Below, one piece after another: positions 17,195-24,984 of a stretch of 43,962 nucleotides of DNA. The DNA comes from Porphyromonadaceae bacterium UBA7180. Lineage in GTDB: Bacteria > Bacteroidota > Bacteroidia > Bacteroidales > Muribaculaceae. The stretch spans positions 6,169 through 50,130 of the forward strand of contig DKVK01000093.1 in NCBI GenBank assembly GCA_002491165.1. Direction: 5' to 3'. Made by a program: the position numbers and the translations under genes. Below the pieces are notes generated by a model that saw only the letters and a list, made by a program, of their open reading frames with translations, did not search any database and was not told where the DNA came from. Each line of letters begins with the position of its first letter. The first letter of the stretch is position 1.

Positions 17195-17839
17195 CTATGT
17201 ATTTTGCAGGCGGATATAGGGAGCGAAGCGGGAGCGGAGTCGGGGGTTGATGCGGATGAGGTGGCGTTTGAAGGCGGTGAACTCGGCGGCGCTGCTTAGT
17301 TCTTCCATTATGGCTTGCTCCGCTTCGGGCGATTCGGTTTCGAGCCAGTCGAGGAGCAGTGCCTGAAAGTCGGAGATTTTGGACTTTGCGTAGTCGTAGA
17401 AGGCCTGCTCGCGGATGTTGCGGATGCCGGTTGTGCCGTTGAATATGCGGCTGAGGAGCTTTATGGTTTCGGCGGTTTGCGACGACGGGGTGCCGGGGTT
17501 TGTGAACACGGCTTTGGCGTTAGGGAAATCCATCTTCTGGGTGATGAGGTCTTCTATGTCTGTGAGCGCCGGGTTGAGGATGTTGTCGAAGTGGTCCGAT
17601 TTCTTGCAGTTGCAGTAAAAACAGCAAAGGAAGAGGTTGCTCCATTCATAAATGAGTCGCGGAAAGTTGTGGCGGCTTTGGAGGTGGTCCACCTGGAAGT
17701 CGGTGATAAGCTTTCTCTCGCAGAGATAGCATTTGCAGTGTTGGTCTTCGCGCAACTGTGCCACGACATCATCGTGGTTCCATGATAGTTTTTTAGGCAG
17801 CGACGGGGGTGCAACCGGATTTTTATAGACTCGTATCAT
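17195..17839 (-). CDS. HNH endonuclease, PtuB-like (Septu-type partner)
   Basis: The 214-residue protein is a zinc-finger HNH nuclease of the kind paired with AAA ATPases in Septu (PtuB) and type I-A retrons. Visible features are N-terminal 'APPSLP', a first CxxC at 37-40 (CYLC), the HNH catalytic DH at 51-52, WSNLFLCCFYC with Asn68 and a second CxxC at 73-76, then a FDNILNP segment at about 84-90. The C-terminal half (about 110-214) is helical and unassigned. The start ATG overlaps the ATPase stop by 4 nt, so the pair is translationally coupled. No reverse transcriptase or msr/msd is present, so a retron is unlikely. Confidence 0.82.
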   Translation of the reverse strand: MIRVYKNPVAPPSLPKKLSWNHDDVVAQLREDQHCKCYLCERKLITDFQVDHLQSRHNFPRLIYEWSNLFLCCFYCNCKKSDHFDNILNPALTDIEDLITQKMDFPNAKAVFTNPGTPSSQTAETIKLLSRIFNGTTGIRNIREQAFYDYAKSKISDFQALLLDWLETESPEAEQAIMEELSSAAEFTAFKRHLIRINPRLRSRFAPYIRLQNT

Positions 17840-19083
17840 CTGCCGGCGAGTTGCTTTATGCGGTCGTGATGGAGGATTTCGAGATTGCGGAACGCACCGA
17901 CTATTTCGGTGGAGTAAAATTCCGGAATCTTGCGGTATTCTTCCAGGATATGACGGGCGGTGAGTCGCTCGGCGGCGGTGGGTTCTTCCTTTTCGAGCAG
18001 ACGTTTCAGTTCGTTGTAGCGCAACAGGGAGTAGTCGGAATCGGTGGAGAGGCCGAAATATCCCTCCACGAGCGCCTGGTAAGAGTATTCGGCGAGGTTG
18101 CCGATGGGCTTGTGGCGCTCCATGTCGTAGGCAGTGGCCGTCGGCAGCGAGCTGAGTACGAAGGGGGAGTGGGAGGAAACTATGAACTGTATTTTGGGGA
18201 AGATTTCGGTGAGTGCCGGGAGGATGATTTTCTGGAGTTTGAGATGTAGGTGTGTCTCGATTTCGTCGATGAGGACGATGCCGGGTTTGTCGAAGTTTTC
18301 GGAGAGCGGACCTTCGGCCTGCATCTTCATGGCGAGGTCGGCCACTATCTCGAGGATGGCCGTGAACCCGTCGGCCATTTCAGTGAATTTGAACGACTTG
18401 CCGCCGGTGTGGATGAGGAAGGTGTAATCCAGATAGTTGAACGCGATGCGGAGTTCCGGGTCCTCATAGAATCTTTTCAGTATCCCCTCGAATTTATCTA
18501 TCCAGCGGCGGATGGTGTCGGCATGTCCTGTCTGTCCGCCGGAGCGTGACAAGGCTTCCTGTATGTAGATGTGCGACAAGAACTTGAGCAACTCCGGGGT
18601 GAGGTTGTGGTCGGCCTTTCCGCGGCTTGTTAGGTTGGGTTGCTGCGGGCTTTTCGGCTCGGTGATTTCCGATTTCCGCGACGCCTTGTAGAAAGCTATG
18701 ATGAAGTTGCCGTGAGAGTATTCGTCAATGAAGCGATAGCCGTCTGTAAACTTGAGGTTTACCTTCCCTATAATGCTGTCGTAGGAACGGCGGTAGCCTT
18801 CCAGGATTACGGCGGCTTCGCGCTGCTTTTCGCTCCCCTCGGGATAGTGCGCCACATCGGCGGCCGCCTCTTCTATCAACTGCGGGTATTGCAGGAAACC
18901 TCTTGAGGTGTCATCCTTGATGTTGTCGAGAAAGTCGGCCATTGCCTGGAGCAGGACGGTCTTGCCGCTGCCGTTCTTGCCAGTGAGGATAAGGTGTGGT
19001 GCAGCGTCGTCGCCGAGCGAGATGGTGATGTCGCTCAGGTGATAAAGCTTGTTGATTCTGATTTCGGAAATGTATCTGTTCAT
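17836..19083 (-). CDS. ABC/RecF-type AAA ATPase, PtuA-like (Septu-type partner)
   Basis: This is a 415-residue ABC-class ATPase with Walker A GKNGSGKT (35-42), Walker B IVLIDEIETHLH with Asp273-Glu274, and the H-loop SSHSP (about 302-306). A 'FKFTEMADGFTAILEI' region (about 222-237) occupies the ABC signature position. The insert between Walker A and B lacks a long SMC-type coiled coil. A C-terminal helical tail includes EYSYQALVEGYFGLS. The protein would sense an invader cue and license the HNH nuclease, as proposed for PtuAB; this is inference by family resemblance. It is the first gene of the ATPase-HNH unit, with a consensus -7 box 27 nt upstream. It is shorter than many PtuA proteins. 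Confidence 0.82.
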   Translation of the reverse strand: MNRYISEIRINKLYHLSDITISLGDDAAPHLILTGKNGSGKTVLLQAMADFLDNIKDDTSRGFLQYPQLIEEAAADVAHYPEGSEKQREAAVILEGYRRSYDSIIGKVNLKFTDGYRFIDEYSHGNFIIAFYKASRKSEITEPKSPQQPNLTSRGKADHNLTPELLKFLSHIYIQEALSRSGGQTGHADTIRRWIDKFEGILKRFYEDPELRIAFNYLDYTFLIHTGGKSFKFTEMADGFTAILEIVADLAMKMQAEGPLSENFDKPGIVLIDEIETHLHLKLQKIILPALTEIFPKIQFIVSSHSPFVLSSLPTATAYDMERHKPIGNLAEYSYQALVEGYFGLSTDSDYSLLRYNELKRLLEKEEPTAAERLTARHILEEYRKIPEFYSTEIVGAFRNLEILHHDRIKQLAGR

Positions 19084-19110
19084 GTTTCGGAAATCCGCTT
19101 AGCGGTGTTG

Positions 19111-19118
19111 CAAAGTTA
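19111..19118 (-). promoter_or_regulatory. -7 box of the ATPase-HNH defence pair
   Basis: TAACTTTG on the minus strand matches TAnnTTTG and lies 27 nt before the ATPase ATG. A clear -33 TTTG is not seen. Confidence 0.5.
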
Positions 19119-19203
19119 ATCATTTTCCGGGGAAAAGCCGAAGAATTATCGAAAAAAATTATTGCCGGTTGACACGGGTGTGCGGATGCTCGGGCGAAAA
19201 TAA

Positions 19204-19235
19204 TTTGCGGGAGAATGAAAAAAACTTTAATTTTG
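19204..19235 (+). promoter_or_regulatory. Promoter of the MATE-ispE operon
   Basis: TTTG (19204-19207), a 20-nt spacer and TAATTTTG (19228-19235) match the Bacteroidota promoter consensus perfectly. The MATE ATG follows 19 nt later, giving a short leader. Confidence 0.75.
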
Positions 19236-19254
19236 CGGTTGCTAAATTCAAGTT

Positions 19255-20586
19255 ATGAATCTTAACCGGGAAATATTTCGTCTTACGGTGCCGGCTGTGA
19301 TCAGCAATATCACGATGCCGTTGCTGGCGCTGTGCGACACCTCGATAGCGGGGCACCTCGGCTCGGAGCTCTTCATCGGGGCGATAGCCGTGGGCGGGAT
19401 GATGTTCAACGTGATTTTCTGGTTGTTCGGTTTCCTGCGCATGGGTACTACCGGCCTTGCGGCGCAGAGTTTCGGCGCCGGCGGACTGGAACGTACCGTT
19501 CCGGTGCTGTGGCGCGCTTTGTTGCTGGCTTTCGGCGCAGGGTTGCTGATAGTGGCTTTTTGCATCCCCATACGCCAGCTGTTCCTGACGCTCATCAGCC
19601 CTGAACCTGCCGTCGCCGCGCCCGCCGCGCGTTATTTCCTCATCTGCGTCCTCGGCGCCCCGGCCACGCTCTCCACGATGTCGATACAGGGATGGCTCTT
19701 AGGCACACAGACCACTTTCCTGCCGATGCTCGTCACCGTGAGCGTGAATCTGCTGAACATAGTGTCGTCGCTACTGTTCGTCTATGCCGGCGGACTTGGT
19801 TTTGACGGCGTGGCCTACGGCACTCTTCTGGCAACCTGGGCTGGGCTTTTCCTCGCTATAGCGGCGGCGAAATACCGTCTGCGCGATCGCTCGGCACGCG
19901 TGCCGATGCGGCAGGTGACCGACCATAAGGCGTTGGGCCGGTTCTTCCGTGTAAATACCGATATCTTCTTCCGCTCGGCCTGCATCATGGCTACGTCGAT
20001 GACTGTCACCGCCATAGGCGCACGGCTAGGTTCCGTGACGCTGGCAACGAACCAGGTGATGATTCAGTTCTTCATCTTCTTTTCCTATTTTATGGACGGC
20101 TTCTCGTTCTGCGGCGAGGCACTGTGCGGACGGTTCGCCGGTGCCCGTGACCGGGAGAACCTGTTGCGTTCGGTAAGGTTATTGTTAGGATGGTCGGCTG
20201 TAATGGCGGCTGCTTTCCTGCTGATTTACCTCACGGCGTGGCGCCCCGTAATAGCACTCATAACAGACAACCGAGAGGTGCTTGCCAACGTCGGCAACTA
20301 CCGTTTCTTCCTCTTTCTGATACCACCGCTTTCGGTGCTCGCTTTCATTTATGACGGCTTCTTCATAGGGCTAACTGCCACGCGGCGGATGCTGTGGGTG
20401 ACGCTTGCGGCGTCGCTGATTTTCGCCGCCGTATGCTTCGTGCACCCTTTCGGGCCAAAGCTGATAGCGCTACCCGACAACACTACGCTACTCTCGGCCT
20501 TCCTCTGCTACCTCACGGCGCGTGGCGTTCTGCTCGCCGTGCAGTCGCGCCCCGTTTTTTCACTCGCTAAAACGCTCCCGGCATGA
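19255..20586 (+). CDS. MATE family efflux transporter (DinF-like)
   Basis: The 443-residue inner-membrane protein has about 12 hydrophobic segments and the MATE N-terminus. This includes 'LTVPAVISNITMPLLALCDTSIAGHLGS' spread over residues 9-36, followed by AQSFGAGG. This fits the DinF subgroup, which exports cationic drugs or toxic metabolites using H+ or Na+ gradients; the substrate is unknown. The ATG lies 19 nt behind a perfect promoter. Its TGA overlaps the ispE ATG by 4 nt (ATGA), so the two are coupled although functionally unrelated. Confidence 0.9.
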   Translation: MNLNREIFRLTVPAVISNITMPLLALCDTSIAGHLGSELFIGAIAVGGMMFNVIFWLFGFLRMGTTGLAAQSFGAGGLERTVPVLWRALLLAFGAGLLIVAFCIPIRQLFLTLISPEPAVAAPAARYFLICVLGAPATLSTMSIQGWLLGTQTTFLPMLVTVSVNLLNIVSSLLFVYAGGLGFDGVAYGTLLATWAGLFLAIAAAKYRLRDRSARVPMRQVTDHKALGRFFRVNTDIFFRSACIMATSMTVTAIGARLGSVTLATNQVMIQFFIFFSYFMDGFSFCGEALCGRFAGARDRENLLRSVRLLLGWSAVMAAAFLLIYLTAWRPVIALITDNREVLANVGNYRFFLFLIPPLSVLAFIYDGFFIGLTATRRMLWVTLAASLIFAAVCFVHPFGPKLIALPDNTTLLSAFLCYLTARGVLLAVQSRPVFSLAKTLPA

Positions 20587-21458
20587 TTCAATTCGTAAAT
20601 GCAAAACTCAACCTCGGGCTGCACATAGTGCGGCGACGCCCAGACGGTTACCACGACCTCGAAACACTTTTCTACCCCGTAGGGATTCACAACGGGACGC
20701 CGCAATGTCCCGCGCCTTTCTGCGATTTGCTGGAGATAAACCGCTCATGCTCAGGCGCAGACGTTATAGAACTGACGGGTCGACAACTTGATTGCCCTCT
20801 GGAAAAGAATTTGGTTGTCAAGGCATTGAATATCTTTCGGGAGCATTGCAAGGAATCCTTCGCAGTGGAGCTGCGCCTCGAAAAACACCTTCCCGACGGA
20901 GCCGGGCTCGGTGGCGGCTCTGCCGATGCCTCGTTTGTGCTCCGAGCCTTGAATGAACTTTCCGGTTACCCTTTCACTGATGAGGAACTTGCGCGTATGG
21001 CCCTGGCGTTGGGCGCAGATTGTCCCTTCTTCATTCTTAACCGTCCGGCTTTCGGAGAAGGAGTCGGAGAGAAACTCGTGGAAACGGAGCCGCTGTTGAG
21101 AGGCATGTGGTGCGTAATAGTGAAACCGCCGCTCCACATTTCCACACGCGAAGCCTTCGCCGGCGTTACGCCCGATGATAGGCGCGCACCGCTCCGGGAA
21201 CTTGTCAAGGCGCCATTAGAGGAATGGAAGGTGTTGCTAACCAACGACTTCGAACGGTCGTTGTTCCCGCTCTATCCCGAGTTGCGTGATATAAAGGAGA
21301 AATTGTATGCCGAAGGGGCGGCATACGCCTCAATGTCGGGCAGCGGAGCATCGCTTTTCGGCATCTATCCGTCGCTCAGTTCGGCCGAAAAGGCGCTCGA
21401 GGTTTTCCATATCGATTCGCCGTGGGATGATTGCTACACAGCTCTATGCCTGCTGTGA
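20583..21458 (+). CDS. ispE: 4-diphosphocytidyl-2-C-methyl-D-erythritol kinase
   Basis: IspE phosphorylates CDP-methylerythritol in the MEP pathway of isoprenoid synthesis. The 291-residue GHMP kinase has the N-terminal NAKLNLGLHI with catalytic Lys8 and RRPDGYH. The glycine-rich ATP loop LPDGAGLGGGSAD lies at 103-115, catalytic Asp146 in GADCPFF, and a C-terminal SGSGASLFG loop. Compared with E. coli IspE there is a small insertion around residues 36-62. It is translationally coupled to the MATE gene. The region after it (21459-21605) holds the grpE promoter and a small hairpin (AACCGC/GCGGTT at 21516-21531). Confidence 0.95.
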   Translation: MIQFVNAKLNLGLHIVRRRPDGYHDLETLFYPVGIHNGTPQCPAPFCDLLEINRSCSGADVIELTGRQLDCPLEKNLVVKALNIFREHCKESFAVELRLEKHLPDGAGLGGGSADASFVLRALNELSGYPFTDEELARMALALGADCPFFILNRPAFGEGVGEKLVETEPLLRGMWCVIVKPPLHISTREAFAGVTPDDRRAPLRELVKAPLEEWKVLLTNDFERSLFPLYPELRDIKEKLYAEGAAYASMSGSGASLFGIYPSLSSAEKALEVFHIDSPWDDCYTALCLL

Positions 21459-21470
21459 ACAGTTGTCAGG

Positions 21471-21494
21471 TATATTTGTTCTAAAAAATAGAAC
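21471..21494 (+). promoter_or_regulatory. grpE-dnaJ promoter with overlapping inverted repeat
   Basis: TATATTTG (21471-21478) is a perfect -7 box, though no good -33 element is visible. Directly on it lies GTTCTA-AAAAA-TAGAAC (21478-21494), 6-bp arms, covering the expected transcription start. This is a classic place for a repressor operator or a special heat-shock control. It gives a 5' leader of about 120 nt. Confidence 0.5.
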
Positions 21495-21605
21495 GCGATA
21501 AAATCCAAGTGTTAAAACCGCTCCGGCGGTTGGATATTATTTACATTTATTAACATTAATTGGCGTGTCTTTTGCTTACGCCTGCCATTAAAGCTAAGAA
21601 TCGAT

Positions 21606-22184
21606 ATGGATAAAGAAAAAAATACACCGGAAGATCCCAAGGACGAAGAAACGGTAGTTATGCCTGACGAAGGGGTAACGGTGGCCGACGACCTTGAAGA
21701 AGAGATGAACGAAACCGGCGAGGATGTGGCACAGCGGAAAATAGAAGAGCTGGAAGCCTCCCTCGAAAAGGAAAAGAAGGAATATCTCTTCCTGATGGCC
21801 GAGTTCGACAACTTCCGCAAACGCACCATCAAGGAGAAATCCGAACTTATAAAAAACGCCGCAGAAGCAGTGCTGAAAGGATTGCTTCCGATAGTCGACG
21901 ATTTCGAGCGCGGCCTTAATGCCACCGAAAACGTGGAAGACCCTGCCGCAGTGCGTGAGGGCATGGAACTCATCTATCAGAAACTCGTGAAATATCTGGA
22001 GAAAAACGGCGTGAAAGCCATCGACCCCGAAGACCGCGAGTTCGACACCAACCGTCACGAAGCCATCTCCGCAGTGCCCGTGCAGGACGAAGCCCAAAAA
22101 GGGAAAATCCTCGACACCGTGGAGAAAGGGTATATGCTTAACGACAAAGTCCTGCGCCACGCCAAAGTGGTGGTAGGACAGTAA
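21606..22184 (+). CDS. grpE: Nucleotide exchange factor GrpE
   Basis: GrpE releases ADP from DnaK so that the chaperone can cycle. The 192-residue protein has an acidic disordered N-terminus (about 1-40). A long coiled coil (about 41-100, IEELEASLEKEKKEYLFLMAEFDNFRKRT) follows, with the conserved AEFDNFRKR contact. The C-terminal beta domain has FDTNRHEAI (the family's H-E-A motif), GYMLNDKVLRHAKVVV at its end. Thirteen nt separate it from dnaJ. dnaK is not in this window. Confidence 0.96.
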   Translation: MDKEKNTPEDPKDEETVVMPDEGVTVADDLEEEMNETGEDVAQRKIEELEASLEKEKKEYLFLMAEFDNFRKRTIKEKSELIKNAAEAVLKGLLPIVDDFERGLNATENVEDPAAVREGMELIYQKLVKYLEKNGVKAIDPEDREFDTNRHEAISAVPVQDEAQKGKILDTVEKGYMLNDKVLRHAKVVVGQ

Positions 22185-22197
22185 ACCAAACCAGACT

Positions 22198-23391
22198 ATG
22201 GCTGAGAAAAGAGACTACTACGAGGTTTTAGGGGTGGCCAAGAACGCGACCGCTGACGAGATTAAGAAGGCGTACCGCAAAATGGCCATCAAATACCACC
22301 CCGACAAGAATCCCGGTGACAAACAGGCCGAGGAAAAATTCAAAGAGGCCGCCGAAGCGTACGACGTCCTCAGCGACTCAGAGAAGCGGGCCAAGTATGA
22401 CCAGTTCGGCTTCAACATGGGCCCATCCATGGGAGGCGGCGCCGGCGGTTTCGGCGGTTTCGGCGGATTCTCGGGAGGTATGTCCATGGAAGATATCTTC
22501 GCACATTTCGGCGACATCTTCGGCGATATGGGCGGCGGTATGGGTGGCGCCGCTTACGGCTCCGGACAGCCACGTAAACATGTCAACAAAGGCACCGACC
22601 TCCGCATTACCGTCAAAGTCTCGCTCAAGGATATTTACAACGGCGTCACCAAGAAGCTCAAGATACCGCGCCTCGTTGCCTGCACGGCCTGCAACGGCAC
22701 CGGCGCCAAGAACGGCACCTCCTTCCGACAGTGCGCCCACTGCCACGGCACCGGATATGTGGACACCGTTGTCAACGGCCTCTTCGGCGCGCAACGCGCC
22801 CGCACCGTCTGTCCGGAATGTAACGGCTCCGGCCAGGTTATCTCCGAACCGTGCCAGCAATGCAACGGCTCAGGCGTGGAACGTAAGGAAGACATTGTGG
22901 AATTCACCATTCCGCCAGGCGTTGAGGACGGCATGACGCTGACGATGCGCGGCAAGGGCAACGCCCCGCGCAACGGCGGCGTGAACGGCGACCTGCTCAT
23001 CGTTATCCAGGAAGAGAAAGACCCGAACCTCATCCGCGACGGCCAGGACTTGATCTACAACCTGATGCTCGATTTCCCGACGGCCGCCCTCGGCGGCACG
23101 GCCGAAGTACCGATGATAGACGGGCGCGCACGCCTGAAAATCCAGCCCGGAACGCAACCCGGCAAGGTGCTACGCCTGCGCGGCAAGGGACTTCCGCGCC
23201 TCAACGGCGGCAGCAATGGCGACCTGCTCGTCAACGTGATGGTCTACATCCCGGAGGCGTTGAGCGACGCCGAGAAAGCAGCCATCGAAAGCCTCCGCGG
23301 CTCGTCGAACATCGAGCCCACGGAAGCCAAGAGCCGCAGCATCTTCAGCAAGCTCCGCCACATCTTCAACAAAGAGAACCGAGGCTCCTGA
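22198..23391 (+). CDS. dnaJ: Chaperone DnaJ (type I Hsp40)
   Basis: DnaJ delivers unfolded clients to DnaK and stimulates its ATPase. The 397-residue protein is complete. The J domain has HPD at 34-36. A Gly/Phe/Met-rich linker follows (about 72-125, unusually long in GGF/GM repeats). The zinc-binding region has four CxxCxGxG repeats (CTACNGTG, CAHCHGTG, CPECNGSG, CQQCNGSG), and the C-terminal substrate domains run from about 225. The last 30 residues are a basic extension. It forms an operon with grpE and is followed by a strong hairpin. Confidence 0.96.
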   Translation: MAEKRDYYEVLGVAKNATADEIKKAYRKMAIKYHPDKNPGDKQAEEKFKEAAEAYDVLSDSEKRAKYDQFGFNMGPSMGGGAGGFGGFGGFSGGMSMEDIFAHFGDIFGDMGGGMGGAAYGSGQPRKHVNKGTDLRITVKVSLKDIYNGVTKKLKIPRLVACTACNGTGAKNGTSFRQCAHCHGTGYVDTVVNGLFGAQRARTVCPECNGSGQVISEPCQQCNGSGVERKEDIVEFTIPPGVEDGMTLTMRGKGNAPRNGGVNGDLLIVIQEEKDPNLIRDGQDLIYNLMLDFPTAALGGTAEVPMIDGRARLKIQPGTQPGKVLRLRGKGLPRLNGGSNGDLLVNVMVYIPEALSDAEKAAIESLRGSSNIEPTEAKSRSIFSKLRHIFNKENRGS

Positions 23392-23409
23392 CACAGCTCA
23401 GAACCTGTT

Positions 23410-23456
23410 CAAATAAAGCCCCATTGCCCGCTCTTCCGGGCAATGGGGTCTATTTG
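23410..23456. terminator. Long bidirectional hairpin after dnaJ
   Basis: The inner stem CCCCATTGCCCG / CGGGCAATGGGG (12 bp, 23419-23430 and 23437-23448) has a 6-nt loop. It is extended by an outer stem CAAATA / TATTTG (23410-23415, 23451-23456). It lies between the convergent dnaJ and MFS genes. The rest of 23457-23610 shows nothing coding. Confidence 0.8.
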
Positions 23457-23610
23457 AGCACTAAGAGTACTATAAGGGAGACGGCGCCTTCTGAGGACTT
23501 TTGACCAAAAGCGTCAATTGATATTATTTGTGAAAAAGAACTCTGTCTAAGGGTAATTATAGCGGTCGGCTCCGAGGGTGGGGCCGGCCACTTTGTGGGG
23601 GTGCTGTGTA

Positions 23611-24984
23611 TTAGAGTTCTTCCTCTTTCGGGGATTCGATGGAGAGTTCCTTCTTTTCGAGCTTTTTGGATTCGGCAGCTTTCATGCCGAAGTGGGGAGC
23701 TACGTGGATGCACTTCACGGCGATGAAGGTGGCCACACAGCTCAGCATTATCCACCAGAAGAAATTGATGTAGCCGGGCGAGCCGTTGCCGCCGAAGATG
23801 TTCACGGTGTTGAGCGTGTCGTAAATCCATCCGGCCGCCATCCCGGGAATCATCATTCCCAGAGCCATGAAGGCGGTGCAGAAAGCGTAGTGCGACGTCT
23901 TGTTTTCACCTTGTGAGAAGTAGATGAGGTAGAGCATGAAGGCGGTGAACCCGAATCCGTAGCCGAACTGCTCCACGGCGATGGCGGTGCAGACTAAGGT
24001 GAAGTTCTGCGGTTGCAGGATGGCCAGCACGCAGTAAAGCACGCAGGGCAGTGTCAGCGAAAGCGCCATGGGCCACAGGCATTTCTTCAAGCCCCATTTG
24101 GCAATGGCTATACCGCCGATGATGCCGCCTGCCAGCAGCGCTATCACTCCCACGGTGCCGTTGGCAATGCCCACTTCCGCGGTAGTTAGTCCGAGGCCGC
24201 CGTTGTCTACGGAGTCGAGAAGGAAGGGGGGCACTATCTTCAGGCACATGGCTTCAGGCAGCCGATAGAGCAACATGAATGCCAGAGCCGAGGCGATGTG
24301 CGGTTTCTTGAAGAAGGTGACGAACGTCTCGCCGAAGTTGCGTGCTATCTGGCGCGCCGTGGTCTCGCGGTTGGGCCGGTCGGCTTCCGGTTTGGGCAGG
24401 AAGCGGGTATGGTAGAGCCAGATAATGAAGAAGAAAGCCGAGAGCAACCCGAAGGTCAGCGACCAGGCGAAAGGTATGCTGTGGGTGGATTCTTCCAATT
24501 TCCCGGCAAGGTAAATGAGTCCGCCCTGGCCAATGACGGAGGCGATACGGTAGAAGGTGGAACGCACGCCGACGTATGCCGCCTGGTCGTGTTGCGTGAG
24601 TTCCAGCATATAGTAACCGTCTGCGGCGATGTCATGAGTGGCTGAGAAGAAGGCCATGAGCCAGAAGAAGGTCAGTGTCAGCGCCAGATATGCAGGGAGT
24701 TGCAGCGCGAATGCAACGCCGGCCAGCGCCACGGCGATGAGAAGCTGCATGCCGAGTGTCCACCACCGCTTGGTGCGTATGATATCCACGAACGGACTCC
24801 AGATGGGCTTTATCACCCACGGCAGGTAGAGCCAGCCGGTCAGCAATGCCATGTCGGTCTTCGACACGCCGAGGTTGGTGTACATCACCACCGTCATCAC
24901 ATTGACGGCGAAGTACGGTAATCCTTCGGCTATATATAGCGTGGGAATCCATGCCCACGGCGAGGTTTTTCTCCTTCTATTCAT
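23611..24984 (-). CDS. MFS transporter, AmpG-like
   Basis: The 457-residue inner-membrane protein has about 12 transmembrane segments. AmpG/SLC33-like features include YIAEGLPYFAVNVM near the N-terminus, GWLYLPWVIKPIWSPFVD, and the intracellular loop ATHDIAADGYYMLEL. AmpG importers take anhydromuropeptides into the cytoplasm for cell-wall recycling. Whether this protein does so is inferred. Its tail is charged (KKLEKKELSIESPKEEEL). The start overlaps the alpha-2-macroglobulin stop by 4 nt, so the two envelope proteins are coupled. Confidence 0.82.
   Translation of the reverse strand: MNRRRKTSPWAWIPTLYIAEGLPYFAVNVMTVVMYTNLGVSKTDMALLTGWLYLPWVIKPIWSPFVDIIRTKRWWTLGMQLLIAVALAGVAFALQLPAYLALTLTFFWLMAFFSATHDIAADGYYMLELTQHDQAAYVGVRSTFYRIASVIGQGGLIYLAGKLEESTHSIPFAWSLTFGLLSAFFFIIWLYHTRFLPKPEADRPNRETTARQIARNFGETFVTFFKKPHIASALAFMLLYRLPEAMCLKIVPPFLLDSVDNGGLGLTTAEVGIANGTVGVIALLAGGIIGGIAIAKWGLKKCLWPMALSLTLPCVLYCVLAILQPQNFTLVCTAIAVEQFGYGFGFTAFMLYLIYFSQGENKTSHYAFCTAFMALGMMIPGMAAGWIYDTLNTVNIFGGNGSPGYINFFWWIMLSCVATFIAVKCIHVAPHFGMKAAESKKLEKKELSIESPKEEEL

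Noticed and set aside
17195..19083. Retron (Ec78-like) using the ATPase-HNH pair
   Set aside because: No reverse transcriptase ORF and no msr/msd-like inverted repeat in 17100-19250.
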